Numbered from the stretch's first letter, positions 7,425 through 12,708 are shown. The stretch is 12,708 bases of DNA from an uncultured Desulfovibrionaceae bacterium (GCA_947074125.1 CAMTOM010000016.1:1-12708); one strand, 5' to 3'. Program-made: numbers and translations. Notes: generated by a model not told the origin, from the letters alone.

Positions 7425-8309
7425 TTATATCACCTTATTCAGAGCGTATTCAATGATTCCCTCTGCGCCAGCTTCGCGCAATTGCGGGATAAGATCGCGC
7501 ACAAGACTGGTATTGACGACAGTTTCCAGAGAGAGCCACTTATCATCTCGCAAGGGGGGGACTGTAGGCGAGTTGAGAGAAGGCAGAAGGTCGAGAATAC
7601 GATTCAGACTGGCTGCCGGAGCGTTCATTTTGAGGCATACAAGTGCTTCTGCGCGCAGGGCTCCCTGAAGGAGCAGATCAATCTGTTCTATTTTTTGGCG
7701 CCGTACAGGGTCATTCCAGGCTTCTTTATTGGCAATGAGAACGGTATTGGTAATGAGCACTTCATCAATAATACGCAATCCATGAGCACGAATGGTTGTG
7801 CCCGTTTCTGTGACCTCCACAATACCATCAGCAAGGCCTTCTACCACTTTGGCTTCAGTCGCGCCCCAAGAGTAATAGACATCCACAGGAACATTGCGGG
7901 ATTGAAAATAGCGGCGGGTGACCTGTTCAAGCTCTGTGGCAATGCGTTTTCCCGCAAGGTCTTCAGGCTTGTGATAGGGAGAATCGCCGGCAACCGCCAA
8001 AACCCAGCGGCAGGGGCGGTTGGATGTTTTTGAGTAAACAAGGTCAGATACTTTGACAATGTTATCCTGATCTTCGCGCTCCAGAATCCAGTCCATGCCC
8101 GTGAGGCCGACATCAAGAACGCCATCACGCACATAGCCACTCATTTCCTGGGCACGGCACAAGGAGACGCTGATGTCATCGTCATTGATGTCAGGGAAAT
8201 AGTTTCGGGTGTGCTTGCGGATTTTCCAGCCAGCCCGTTCAAAGAGGCTGATAGTAGAATCTTCAAGCGACCCCTTGGGAACGCCGAGTTTGAGAAAAGG
8301 CTTGTTCAT
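7425..8309 (-). CDS. hisG: ATP phosphoribosyltransferase, long form (HisG)
   Basis: HisG joins ATP and PRPP to make phosphoribosyl-ATP, the first and controlled step of histidine synthesis, in the cytoplasm. The 294 residues match the long, hexameric form. The catalytic domains begin LKLGVPKGSLEDSTI, and the PRPP-binding signature DGIVEVTETGTTIRAHGL spans 161-178. From about 215 a C-terminal regulatory domain follows (NAPAASLNRILDLLPSLNSPTV and the final GAEGIIEYALNKVI region), the site of histidine feedback in this form. The ATG overlaps the hisI stop in ATGA (8306-8309), so translation is coupled to hisI. All motifs look intact, although the gene upstream is damaged. Confidence 0.96.
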   Translation of the reverse strand: MNKPFLKLGVPKGSLEDSTISLFERAGWKIRKHTRNYFPDINDDDISVSLCRAQEMSGYVRDGVLDVGLTGMDWILEREDQDNIVKVSDLVYSKTSNRPCRWVLAVAGDSPYHKPEDLAGKRIATELEQVTRRYFQSRNVPVDVYYSWGATEAKVVEGLADGIVEVTETGTTIRAHGLRIIDEVLITNTVLIANKEAWNDPVRRQKIEQIDLLLQGALRAEALVCLKMNAPAASLNRILDLLPSLNSPTVPPLRDDKWLSLETVVNTSLVRDLIPQLREAGAEGIIEYALNKVI

Positions 8310-8602
8310 TTGTAGATCTCCTTGGGGTCGAACACCATCGGGTCGCAGATATGGACGCCATCTTCACGCAGTTCACGATAAAAACAGGAGCGATAGCCTG
8401 TATGGCAGGCTGCGCCACCTATTTGGTTTACACGAATGACGAGGGCATCGCTGTCGCAGTCCAGACGGATGGAATGTATTTTTTGCACATGTCCTGAGCT
8501 TTCGCCTTTATGCCAGAGTTTATTGCGGCTGCGGCTGAAGTAGTGAACTTCTCCGGTGTGCAGGGTGCGCTGCCAGGCTTCTTCGTTCATCCATGCCAGC
8601 AT
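8306..8602 (-). CDS. hisI: phosphoribosyl-AMP cyclohydrolase (HisI), N-terminally shortened open frame
   Basis: HisI opens the purine ring of phosphoribosyl-AMP, the third step of histidine synthesis. This open frame gives 98 residues starting MLAWMNEEAWQ, which in normal HisI is an internal motif near residue 35. All later hallmarks are present: SRSRNKLWHKGESSGH (23-38), the metal-binding DCDSD (48-52), and the zinc cysteines in GAACHTGYRSCF (C66 and C73) plus C49. About 33 expected N-terminal residues are missing because two TAG codons lie just upstream (see next entry). Translation could restart at ATG 8602, with AGG five bases before it. Whether a protein lacking the first strands folds is unknown. 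The stop TGA overlaps the hisG start. Confidence 0.75.
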   Translation of the reverse strand: MLAWMNEEAWQRTLHTGEVHYFSRSRNKLWHKGESSGHVQKIHSIRLDCDSDALVIRVNQIGGAACHTGYRSCFYRELREDGVHICDPMVFDPKEIYK

Positions 8603-8701
8603 AAGAACCTAACCGCTAGCATGATCCTAGGAAATAACAGAAACAAAGCCATTGCCCTTGGCAAAATCTGGTCGAAAATCATCAGGTGCTTTCCAGGACA
8701 T
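8603..8701 (-). pseudogene. hisI: 5' part of hisI interrupted by two in-frame TAG codons
   Basis: Read from ATG 8701 in the same frame as the downstream hisI, the 33 codons give MSWKAPDDFRPDFAKGNGF, then VSVIS, TAG, DHASG, TAG, VL, and continue into MLAWMN. Normal HisI has the pattern ...VQDxxTGEVLMLAxMN here, so TAG replaces the conserved Gln at codon 25 (8627-8629) and Glu at codon 31 (8609-8611). Each is one base from CAG or GAG. The start has a good binding site, GAGGA, four bases upstream, and the restored length of 131 residues is normal. So this is the true ancestral start. It now encodes a 24-residue peptide unless TAG is read through. Confidence 0.85.
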
Positions 8702-8738
8702 AGTATCCTCAACAGGCGTTATAGAAAAAAGAGGAAGA

Positions 8739-8921
8739 ATGTATTTCCCACAAAGGGACAAGAATATGCCGAATTACTCTTGTTCGCAAGAGGTGAATAT
8801 GCCTGTCAATGGGGTGCAGGAGGTAAAAGTACCAGTCCTGTTTCTTTGGCATTGCGTCCAGTCTGGCTCTGGGGTAAGGTGCCACAACATATTTTCCCGC
8901 TCTGACAAGGATAATCTATGA
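8739..8921 (+). CDS. possible small protein (60 residues) upstream of the helicase
   Basis: ATG 8739 follows AGAGGA (8729-8734) with a short spacer and opens a 60-residue frame starting MYFPQRDKNMPNYSCSQEV. It ends with TGA overlapping the helicase start in ATGA (8918-8921), the kind of overlap seen between coupled genes. It has three Cys and no recognisable motif. It lies in the divergent gap and overlaps the possible hisI promoter on the other strand, so it may be chance. I do not recognise it. Confidence 0.27.
   Translation: MYFPQRDKNMPNYSCSQEVNMPVNGVQEVKVPVLFLWHCVQSGSGVRCHNIFSRSDKDNL
8761..8789 (-). promoter_or_regulatory. candidate promoter of the hisI-hisG-ykgJ unit
   Basis: On the minus strand TTGCGA (8784-8789) is followed after 17 bases by TATTCT (8761-8766), each four of six matches to consensus. 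Transcription would start near 8754, about 50 bases before the hisI ATG at 8701. The -35 box overlaps a perfect inverted repeat, CTCTTG-TTCG-CAAGAG (8777-8792), that could be an operator. The evidence is pattern only. Confidence 0.35.
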
Positions 8922-10453
8922 ATGATAATGAGCTTTTTTCCATCAGTTCTTTGGATGGAACAGACACAACAGCGGACAGTGTGGCAGAAGTACTGCCGTC
9001 AGCCCGTTTGGAGTATTTACCCCAGTTGGTACAGGATGCCTGTATGCGAGCGGGCTGGACAGGATTGATGCCTGTACAGGCTTTATGTATTCCCTATTTG
9101 CTTGAGAAGCGTGACTGTATGATTCAGTCGCGCACAGGTTCTGGCAAGACAGGAACCTATTTACTGCCTTTGCTGCCGCGTTTGGATTGCGCATGTGACA
9201 GACCGCAAGTGCTCATACTTGTTCCGACACGTGAGCTTGCCTTGCAGGTAGAGCGTGAGGCGAAGACCCTTTTGGGCGATACTGGTTTGCGTGCGGCAGC
9301 CCTTTATGGTGGTGTTGGCTATGGCAAGCAGATGGAGGCCTTACGCAAGGGTGCGCATCTTGTTGTAGGCACGCCTGGGCGGGTACTCGATCATTTATTG
9401 CGGCGCACTTTGTCACTGGATGGTTTGCATACGCTGATTTTTGATGAGGCGGACAGGATGCTTTCCATTGGCTTTTATCCTGATATGAAGGAAGTGCAGC
9501 GCTATCTGCCTCGAAATCGTGTTCATACCTGTCTTTTCTCTGCTACCTATCCGCCGCATGTGTTGCGTTTGGCAAGGGAATTCATGGAGGATGCCATACT
9601 GCTTTCCCTGTCGCAGCAGCAGGTGCATGTGGCTGAAGTGCGCCATATGTTTTGCGAGTGCAAGGCGATGGATAAAGACAGAGTGCTGGTGCGTTTGCTG
9701 GAAACAGAAAATCCCGCATCGGCGATTATTTTTTGCAATACCAAGACAAATGTTCATTATGTTGCGGCGGTGTTGCAGGGTTTTGGCTATAATGCGCAAG
9801 AGCTTTCGGCAGATCTTTCGCAATCGCGGCGGGAGTCGGTATTGCGCAGTTTGCTCACAGGAGAAACGCAATTTCTCGTGGCAACGGATGTTGCTGCACG
9901 CGGCATTGATATTCCGGAGCTTTCGCATGTCTTTTTGTATGAGCCTCCAGAAGATCAGGAGTCGTATATTCATCGCGCCGGACGTACGGGGCGTGCTGGT
10001 GCGGCAGGTACTGTGATTGCGCTGGTGGATGTCATGCAGCGCCTTGAGCTTGAACGTATTGCCCGCACGTATAAAATTTCTTTGGAGGCGATGCCCGTCC
10101 CGACTGAAGACGCTGTTGCGGCAGCGGTGGGGAATCGTCTGATGACAGTGCTTGAGGCGCGCCATCGGAAATTGACAGGACTCCAAAAAGAGCGCTTGCA
10201 GCGTTTTGTGCCGCTCGTGCGCCAGCTCACACAGGAAGCGGGTGAGGGTGGTGAGAGTCAGGAATATTTATTGGGGATGCTGCTCGATGCGTGTTACCAG
10301 AAAAGTTTGCGCGCCTTGCCCGCGCCGACTGGGCGTGAAGGCAAAGACAGCACGAAGAAGACAGGGATCGCACACGCTGCGCCGAAAGGACAGAATAACC
10401 GAAAGCGCCAGTCTTCTTCCCGTCGTCGCAAGCCGCAGAGTTCTCAGGGATAG
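8918..10453 (+). CDS. DEAD-box ATP-dependent RNA helicase
   Basis: This 511-residue cytoplasmic enzyme uses ATP to unwind short RNA duplexes. Motifs in order are: Q motif glutamine in MPVQALCIP (51-59), I SRTGSGKT (71-78), Ia PTRELA (103-108), Ib TPGR (152-155), II DEAD (176-179), III SAT (208-210), IV IIFCNT (270-275), V ATDVAARGID (322-331) and VI HRAGRTGR (352-359). All are intact. A helical extension follows (about 385-465), and the end (476-511) is a basic, Ser/Arg/Lys-rich tail of the type that binds RNA non-specifically. It resembles RhlE/CsdA-type helicases, but I cannot assign a subtype. ATG 8918 has AAGGAT five bases upstream. ribF starts seven bases after its TAG. Confidence 0.95.
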   Translation: MNDNELFSISSLDGTDTTADSVAEVLPSARLEYLPQLVQDACMRAGWTGLMPVQALCIPYLLEKRDCMIQSRTGSGKTGTYLLPLLPRLDCACDRPQVLILVPTRELALQVEREAKTLLGDTGLRAAALYGGVGYGKQMEALRKGAHLVVGTPGRVLDHLLRRTLSLDGLHTLIFDEADRMLSIGFYPDMKEVQRYLPRNRVHTCLFSATYPPHVLRLAREFMEDAILLSLSQQQVHVAEVRHMFCECKAMDKDRVLVRLLETENPASAIIFCNTKTNVHYVAAVLQGFGYNAQELSADLSQSRRESVLRSLLTGETQFLVATDVAARGIDIPELSHVFLYEPPEDQESYIHRAGRTGRAGAAGTVIALVDVMQRLELERIARTYKISLEAMPVPTEDAVAAAVGNRLMTVLEARHRKLTGLQKERLQRFVPLVRQLTQEAGEGGESQEYLLGMLLDACYQKSLRALPAPTGREGKDSTKKTGIAHAAPKGQNNRKRQSSSRRRKPQSSQG

Positions 10454-10460
10454 GCACAGC

Positions 10461-11450
10461 ATGGAGATAGTTCATTCTGTTGCGCAATTCCCTTGTGTGC
10501 AGGGGAGCTGTGTCACCATTGGCACATTTGATGGTGTGCATCAGGGGCATAAGGCACTCCTGGAGCGTGCTCGTATTCGGGCGCGCCAGCAGGGGCTTCT
10601 TTTTGTTGTGGTGACGTTCTGGCCGCATCCCCGACGCATTCTTGCCAGGGACAATGCCCCTCCCATGCTGACAAGCCGCGAACACCGGCAGGTGCTTTTA
10701 GAGAGTTCTGGTGTGGATATATTGCTGGAGCTTCCTTTTTCCATGGAGCTTGCCGCATTAACGCCACAGGCTTTTATTGAGACCGTGTTGTTTCCTGCGC
10801 ATATGAAACATCTGGTTATCGGGCATGATTTTTCTTTGGGGCGCGGGCGGAGTGGTGACTTTACCGTTCTCACGGCCTTGGGTGGACAGTTGGGCTTTAC
10901 TGTGGAGCGCCTCCACTCGGTTATTTTTGATGGCGATATTGTGAGTTCTACCCGCATCCGTCATTTGATTGGTAATGGCAACATCGCCAGAGCGAACCGT
11001 TTGCTGGGGTATACATTCAGCCTGGAAGGCGAGGTAATACACGGCTGTGGTCGTGGTCGTGGTTTGGGTTTTCCCACAGCCAACATTGCCATTTCAGATG
11101 TGCTGACACCGCGTCAGGGGGTATATGCCACCCGTGTGCGCTGTGGTGAATCGTTATGGCAGGCTGTTACCAATGTGGGGACAAATCCCACCGTTGGGGG
11201 AACAGGGCTCAGTATCGAATCTTTTTTACTGGCCGAAGAGGGCAGGCAGGCATCGCAGGCAGGCGCTGTTGCGGGTGAGCAGGAGCATTGCAGTGTTGAT
11301 GTCAATCTGTACGGCAAGTTCATCCGTTTGTTTTTTGTGAAGCGCTTGCGTGATGAACAGAAGTTCCCGTCCCTCGAAATGCTTCAGGCGCGCATAGCAG
11401 TGGATGTGGCAGAGGCGCGGCAGCTTTTTGCAGAATATCCTCTGGTGTAG
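10461..11450 (+). CDS. ribF: bifunctional riboflavin kinase / FAD synthetase (RibF)
   Basis: RibF phosphorylates riboflavin to FMN and then adenylates FMN to FAD. The N-terminal adenylyltransferase domain has TIGTFDGVHQGH (19-30), TFWPHPRRIL (52-61) and SSTRIR (162-167). The C-terminal kinase domain (about 184-320) has GRGRGLGFPTANI (197-209), GTNPTVGGTGLSIESFLL (240-257) with the catalytic Glu, and RLRDEQKFPSLEMLQ. At 329 residues it is a little longer than usual. About 20 extra residues, rich in Ala, Gln and Glu (258-278), separate IESFLL from DVNLYGK, which are normally adjacent. I chose ATG 10461, the first codon consistent with the conserved N-terminus; the frame is open further upstream inside the helicase gene. 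The seven-base gap makes an operon with the helicase likely. Confidence 0.95.
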   Translation: MEIVHSVAQFPCVQGSCVTIGTFDGVHQGHKALLERARIRARQQGLLFVVVTFWPHPRRILARDNAPPMLTSREHRQVLLESSGVDILLELPFSMELAALTPQAFIETVLFPAHMKHLVIGHDFSLGRGRSGDFTVLTALGGQLGFTVERLHSVIFDGDIVSSTRIRHLIGNGNIARANRLLGYTFSLEGEVIHGCGRGRGLGFPTANIAISDVLTPRQGVYATRVRCGESLWQAVTNVGTNPTVGGTGLSIESFLLAEEGRQASQAGAVAGEQEHCSVDVNLYGKFIRLFFVKRLRDEQKFPSLEMLQARIAVDVAEARQLFAEYPLV

Positions 11451-11557
11451 GTGTCGATTGTGATCTTTCGCGAGAGGACGAGAGCGATGGAGAGCGCGGG
11501 TGCTTATGAGGAATTGTGAGAAGAGAATTCGCTTTTTTGATGCCATTTTGAGGCCAA

Positions 11558-11575
11558 GTGTCGTAGATGCGACAC
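11558..11575. promoter_or_regulatory. palindromic site 1 of 3 (TGTCG-N6-CGACA), likely activator-binding
   Basis: GTGTCG-TAGATG-CGACAC is extended by one further pair (A11557/T11576). It is the farthest site, centred about 236 bp upstream of the predicted hcp transcription start. Unlike sites 2 and 3 it has no T-run after it, so it cannot act as a rho-independent terminator. It matches the general TGT-N10-ACA shape used by some sigma-54 activators such as NifA. Confidence 0.75.
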
Positions 11576-11633
11576 TAAAACATGCGTGATTTCAATAGGA
11601 TACTCGCAATACGCAAAAATTGGGCATATATGG

Positions 11634-11651
11634 GTGTCGTAATTACGACAC
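11634..11651. promoter_or_regulatory. palindromic site 2 of 3, perfect 18-bp palindrome
   Basis: GTGTCGTAATTACGACAC is fully self-complementary and starts exactly 76 bp after site 1. It is followed by TTTTTT (11652-11657), so as RNA it would also form a terminator-like hairpin that could end ribF transcripts. It is centred about 160 bp before the predicted hcp start. Confidence 0.78.
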
Positions 11652-11709
11652 TTTTTTGTTAATGATATGAGGTGCTTGGGTGATTCTGGAAAGAATCGAG
11701 CAGAAAAGG

Positions 11710-11727
11710 GTGTCGTGTTTGCGACAC
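11710..11727. promoter_or_regulatory. palindromic site 3 of 3, nearest the hcp promoter
   Basis: GTGTCG-TGTTTG-CGACAC starts exactly 76 bp after site 2 and is centred about 85 bp before the predicted hcp start, a usual enhancer distance. It is preceded by GG, like site 2, and followed by seven Ts (11728-11734), so it too could act as a terminator in the RNA. Confidence 0.78.
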
Positions 11728-11746
11728 TTTTTTTATGGCAAATTTG

Positions 11747-11759
11747 TAAGTTGCTGATT
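11747..11759 (-). promoter_or_regulatory. possible IHF site between enhancer sites and hcp promoter
   Basis: TAAGTTGCTGATT matches the reverse of the IHF consensus WATCAANNNNTTR with one mismatch. It lies between site 3 and the sigma-54 promoter, where IHF commonly bends DNA to bring an activator to the polymerase. Short degenerate motif; low specificity. Confidence 0.3.
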
Positions 11760-11776
11760 TATTGGAATAACATTTT

Positions 11777-11792
11777 TGGCATTCTCTTTGCT
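11777..11792 (+). promoter_or_regulatory. sigma-54 (-24/-12) promoter of hcp
   Basis: TGGCA (11777-11781), six bases, then TTGCT (11788-11792) matches the RpoN consensus TGGCAC-N5-TTGCW, with the GG and GC dinucleotides at the required spacing. Transcription should start about 12 bases after the GC, near 11803, giving a 60-base leader before ATG 11863. Transcription from such promoters requires an ATP-using activator bound upstream, which fits the three palindromes. Confidence 0.85.
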
Positions 11793-11807
11793 TTATAGGG
11801 GGCGAGG

Positions 11808-11831
11808 CTGAGGAAAAAGGAATGTCCTCAG
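11808..11831 (+). other. hairpin at the 5' end of the hcp leader
   Basis: CTGAGGA (11808-11814) pairs perfectly with TCCTCAG (11825-11831) around a 10-base loop that contains AAGGAA. It begins about five bases after the predicted transcription start. A stem this close to the 5' end commonly protects mRNA. The GGA in the loop, with a second GGA in the Shine-Dalgarno region (11853-11855), is also the arrangement bound by CsrA/RsmA. Both roles are inference. Confidence 0.5.
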
Positions 11832-11862
11832 AATATTTATTTACCCATAACAGGAGAGAGCT

Positions 11863-12381
11863 ATGCCAACCCCAGCGTATATGACCATTACCGGAGAGCG
11901 TCAGGGCAACATCACCGCCAACAACTTCACCGAATCTTCCGTTGGCAATATTTATCAGGAAGGCCATGAGAACGAGATTCTCATTGAAGCTTTTGAGCAC
12001 GAAATTCTTCTGCCCCGCGATCCTCAGTCTGGTCAGCCTACGGGTCAGCGTGTGCACCAGCCATTGAAGATTACCAAAGTTATCGACAAATCATCTCCAT
12101 TGCTGTTCCGCGCGCTCACCAGTGGTGAACGTCTGCCCAAGGTGGAAATGAAGTTCTACCGTACATCTGCACAGGGTACCATGGAGCATTACTACACCAT
12201 GACTCTGGAAGACGCCATCATCATCAATATCAAGGATTACATGTTCAACTGTCAGGATCCTGCAATGGCACATTTCACGCATTTGGAAGATGTCCATTTC
12301 ACCTATAGAAAACTGACCAGAACGCATGAAGTAGCAAGCACATCTGAGTCTGATGACTGGAGACGCCCACAGCAGAGCTAG
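11863..12381 (+). CDS. hcp: Hcp family type VI secretion tube protein
   Basis: Hcp forms hexameric rings that stack into the inner tube of the type VI secretion system and is itself exported. The 172 residues match the family. The start MPTPAYMTITGERQG, the SVGNIYQEGHENEI segment, RDPQSGQPTGQRVH (52-65), ITKVIDKSSPLL, and the closing NCQDPAMAHFTHLEDVHFTYRK and DDWR are all characteristic. No signal peptide is present, as expected. ATG 11863 has AGGAGAG upstream (11852-11858). It is transcribed alone as far as can be seen: ribF ends 412 bases before, and a terminator follows within 160. No other secretion genes are in the window, so this is an orphan or auxiliary hcp. Control is probably by sigma-54 through the upstream sites. 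Confidence 0.97.
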   Translation: MPTPAYMTITGERQGNITANNFTESSVGNIYQEGHENEILIEAFEHEILLPRDPQSGQPTGQRVHQPLKITKVIDKSSPLLFRALTSGERLPKVEMKFYRTSAQGTMEHYYTMTLEDAIIINIKDYMFNCQDPAMAHFTHLEDVHFTYRKLTRTHEVASTSESDDWRRPQQS

Positions 12382-12411
12382 GCGGAAAAACCTGAACAGG
12401 AAGGGGGGTCT

Positions 12412-12463
12412 TCTCCGGCTTCGCTGGTGTTCCAGTGGCTGGGTTCGGGGGAATAACCGGAGA
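12412..12463 (+). other. structured 3' region after hcp (long-range inverted repeat)
   Basis: TCTCCGG (12412-12418) pairs with CCGGAGA (12457-12463) around 38 bases that contain a smaller stem, CTGG-TGTT-CCAG (12424-12435). G-runs flank both arms. There is no U-run, so it is not a terminator by itself; it may stabilise the hcp message or be a dispersed repeat. No gene is recognised in 12382-12508. Confidence 0.35.
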
Positions 12464-12508
12464 GGGGGGAGCACATCCCTCCTTTTCCGGCACGTATTCG
12501 ATACATTA

Positions 12509-12540
12509 CCGCTTCCCGCATAAGGAGGCGGATTTTTTTT
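12509..12540 (+). terminator. rho-independent terminator of hcp
   Basis: CCGCTTCC (12509-12516) pairs with GGAGGCGG (12524-12531), eight pairs with one U-G, over a seven-base loop, and is followed by A and eight Ts (12533-12540). It lies 128 bases after the hcp stop and closes a single-gene transcript. Confidence 0.85.
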
Positions 12541-12591
12541 ATTTGCGGCATGGGCAATGTTTTTGGCAGAGTGTCTTTTACACAAAGATAT

Positions 12592-12631
12592 AGCCCGTAC
12601 AGGGGCACGCACATCCCAAAAGCCCGTACAG
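12592..12631 (+). repeat. direct repeat AGCCCGTACAG, two copies 29 bp apart
   Basis: AGCCCGTACAG occurs at 12592-12602 and again at 12621-12631. The stretch 12541-12668 has no recognisable gene on either strand. The pair could be a binding-site pair or a short duplication; nothing shows which. Confidence 0.45.
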
Positions 12632-12668
12632 CGAATAAGATGCACAGCAAACGATACACGGCACACGA

Positions 12669-12708
12669 GCACACCGCCTCAAGGCGCGTAGCGACGGGAG
12701 CGGTGTGC
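12669..12708. repeat. inverted repeat at the right window edge
   Basis: GCACACCGC (12669-12677) and GCGGTGTGC (12700-12708) are perfect reverse complements around 22 GC-rich bases. The right arm ends exactly at the window edge, so the element may continue. It resembles a REP-like palindrome; a mobile-element end is possible but unsupported. Confidence 0.5.

Noticed and set aside
8306..8701. General reassignment of TAG to an amino acid in this organism
   Set aside because: TAG is the stop of atpH, atpA, atpC, the ykgJ-like gene, the helicase, ribF and hcp in this window, each at the expected protein end.
9413..10186. Minus-strand 257-codon frame inside the helicase gene
   Set aside because: It lies wholly antisense to intact DEAD-box motifs and has no recognisable family.
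11451..11456. Fourth copy of the hcp palindrome just after ribF
   Set aside because: Only the left half GTGTCG is present, with no matching right half and not at a 76-bp interval.
11558..11727. CRISPR-like array: three similar repeats with equal spacers
   Set aside because: The conserved part is only 18 bp and varies in its centre, the spacers are 58 bp, there are only three units, and no cas gene is near. A sigma-54 promoter explains it better.
11736..11755. Second sigma-54-like element TGGCA...TTGCT upstream of the chosen one
   Set aside because: The distance between the GG and GC dinucleotides is four bases too long for RpoN.

Overview
This window looks like chromosomal DNA of a sulfate-reducing deltaproteobacterium of the Desulfovibrionaceae type (Desulfobacterota). 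The basis is the F1-type ATP synthase cluster in the order b', b, delta, alpha, gamma, beta, epsilon with no atpI, atpB or atpE beside it. Other supporting signs are a b subunit with a signal-peptide-like N-terminus, a hisI-hisG pair with long-form HisG, and GC-rich intergenic hairpins. Base composition is mixed (coding DNA roughly half GC, regulatory gaps AT-rich). I do not name a species.

Layout. Bases 1-257 may hold the start of an unrecognised minus-strand gene running off the left edge. Bases 258-632 are regulatory DNA: three T-tracts exactly 21 bp apart, then a promoter with a perfect TTGACA box. Bases 633-6493 are a compact seven-gene plus-strand operon for the F1 sector and peripheral stalk of ATP synthase (atpF', atpF, atpH, atpA, atpG, atpD, atpC). 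Bases 6511-6611 hold three successive hairpins, the last a 19-bp perfect bidirectional terminator. Bases 6649-8701 are a minus-strand unit read hisI, hisG, then a YkgJ-type cysteine-cluster protein. The 5' part of hisI carries two in-frame TAG codons exactly where Gln and Glu are expected. Bases 8702-8917 form a divergent intergenic region with a possible 60-residue ORF. Bases 8918-11450 encode a DEAD-box RNA helicase and the FMN/FAD-synthesising enzyme RibF. Bases 11451-11862 are a long regulatory region, followed by a solitary hcp gene (type VI secretion tube protein; 11863-12381) and its terminator. The right edge ends in an inverted repeat cut by the window.

The most interesting part is the hcp control region. 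A textbook sigma-54 (-24/-12) promoter, TGGCA-N6-TTGCT, lies about 85-235 bp downstream of three copies of a palindrome, TGTCG-N6-CGACA. The copies start at 11558, 11634 and 11710, exactly 76 bp apart, with unrelated spacers. This is the architecture of an enhancer array for a sigma-54 activator, comparable in logic to VasH control of hcp in Vibrio. The second most interesting feature is the hisI gene with two amber codons, whose downstream frame and catalytic residues are intact. TAG is also the ordinary stop of seven other genes here.

The atp genes act together as the catalytic head and stator of ATP synthase; the membrane a and c subunits must be encoded elsewhere. hisI and hisG encode two early steps of histidine synthesis. 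The helicase and ribF are probably co-transcribed, but no functional link is evident.
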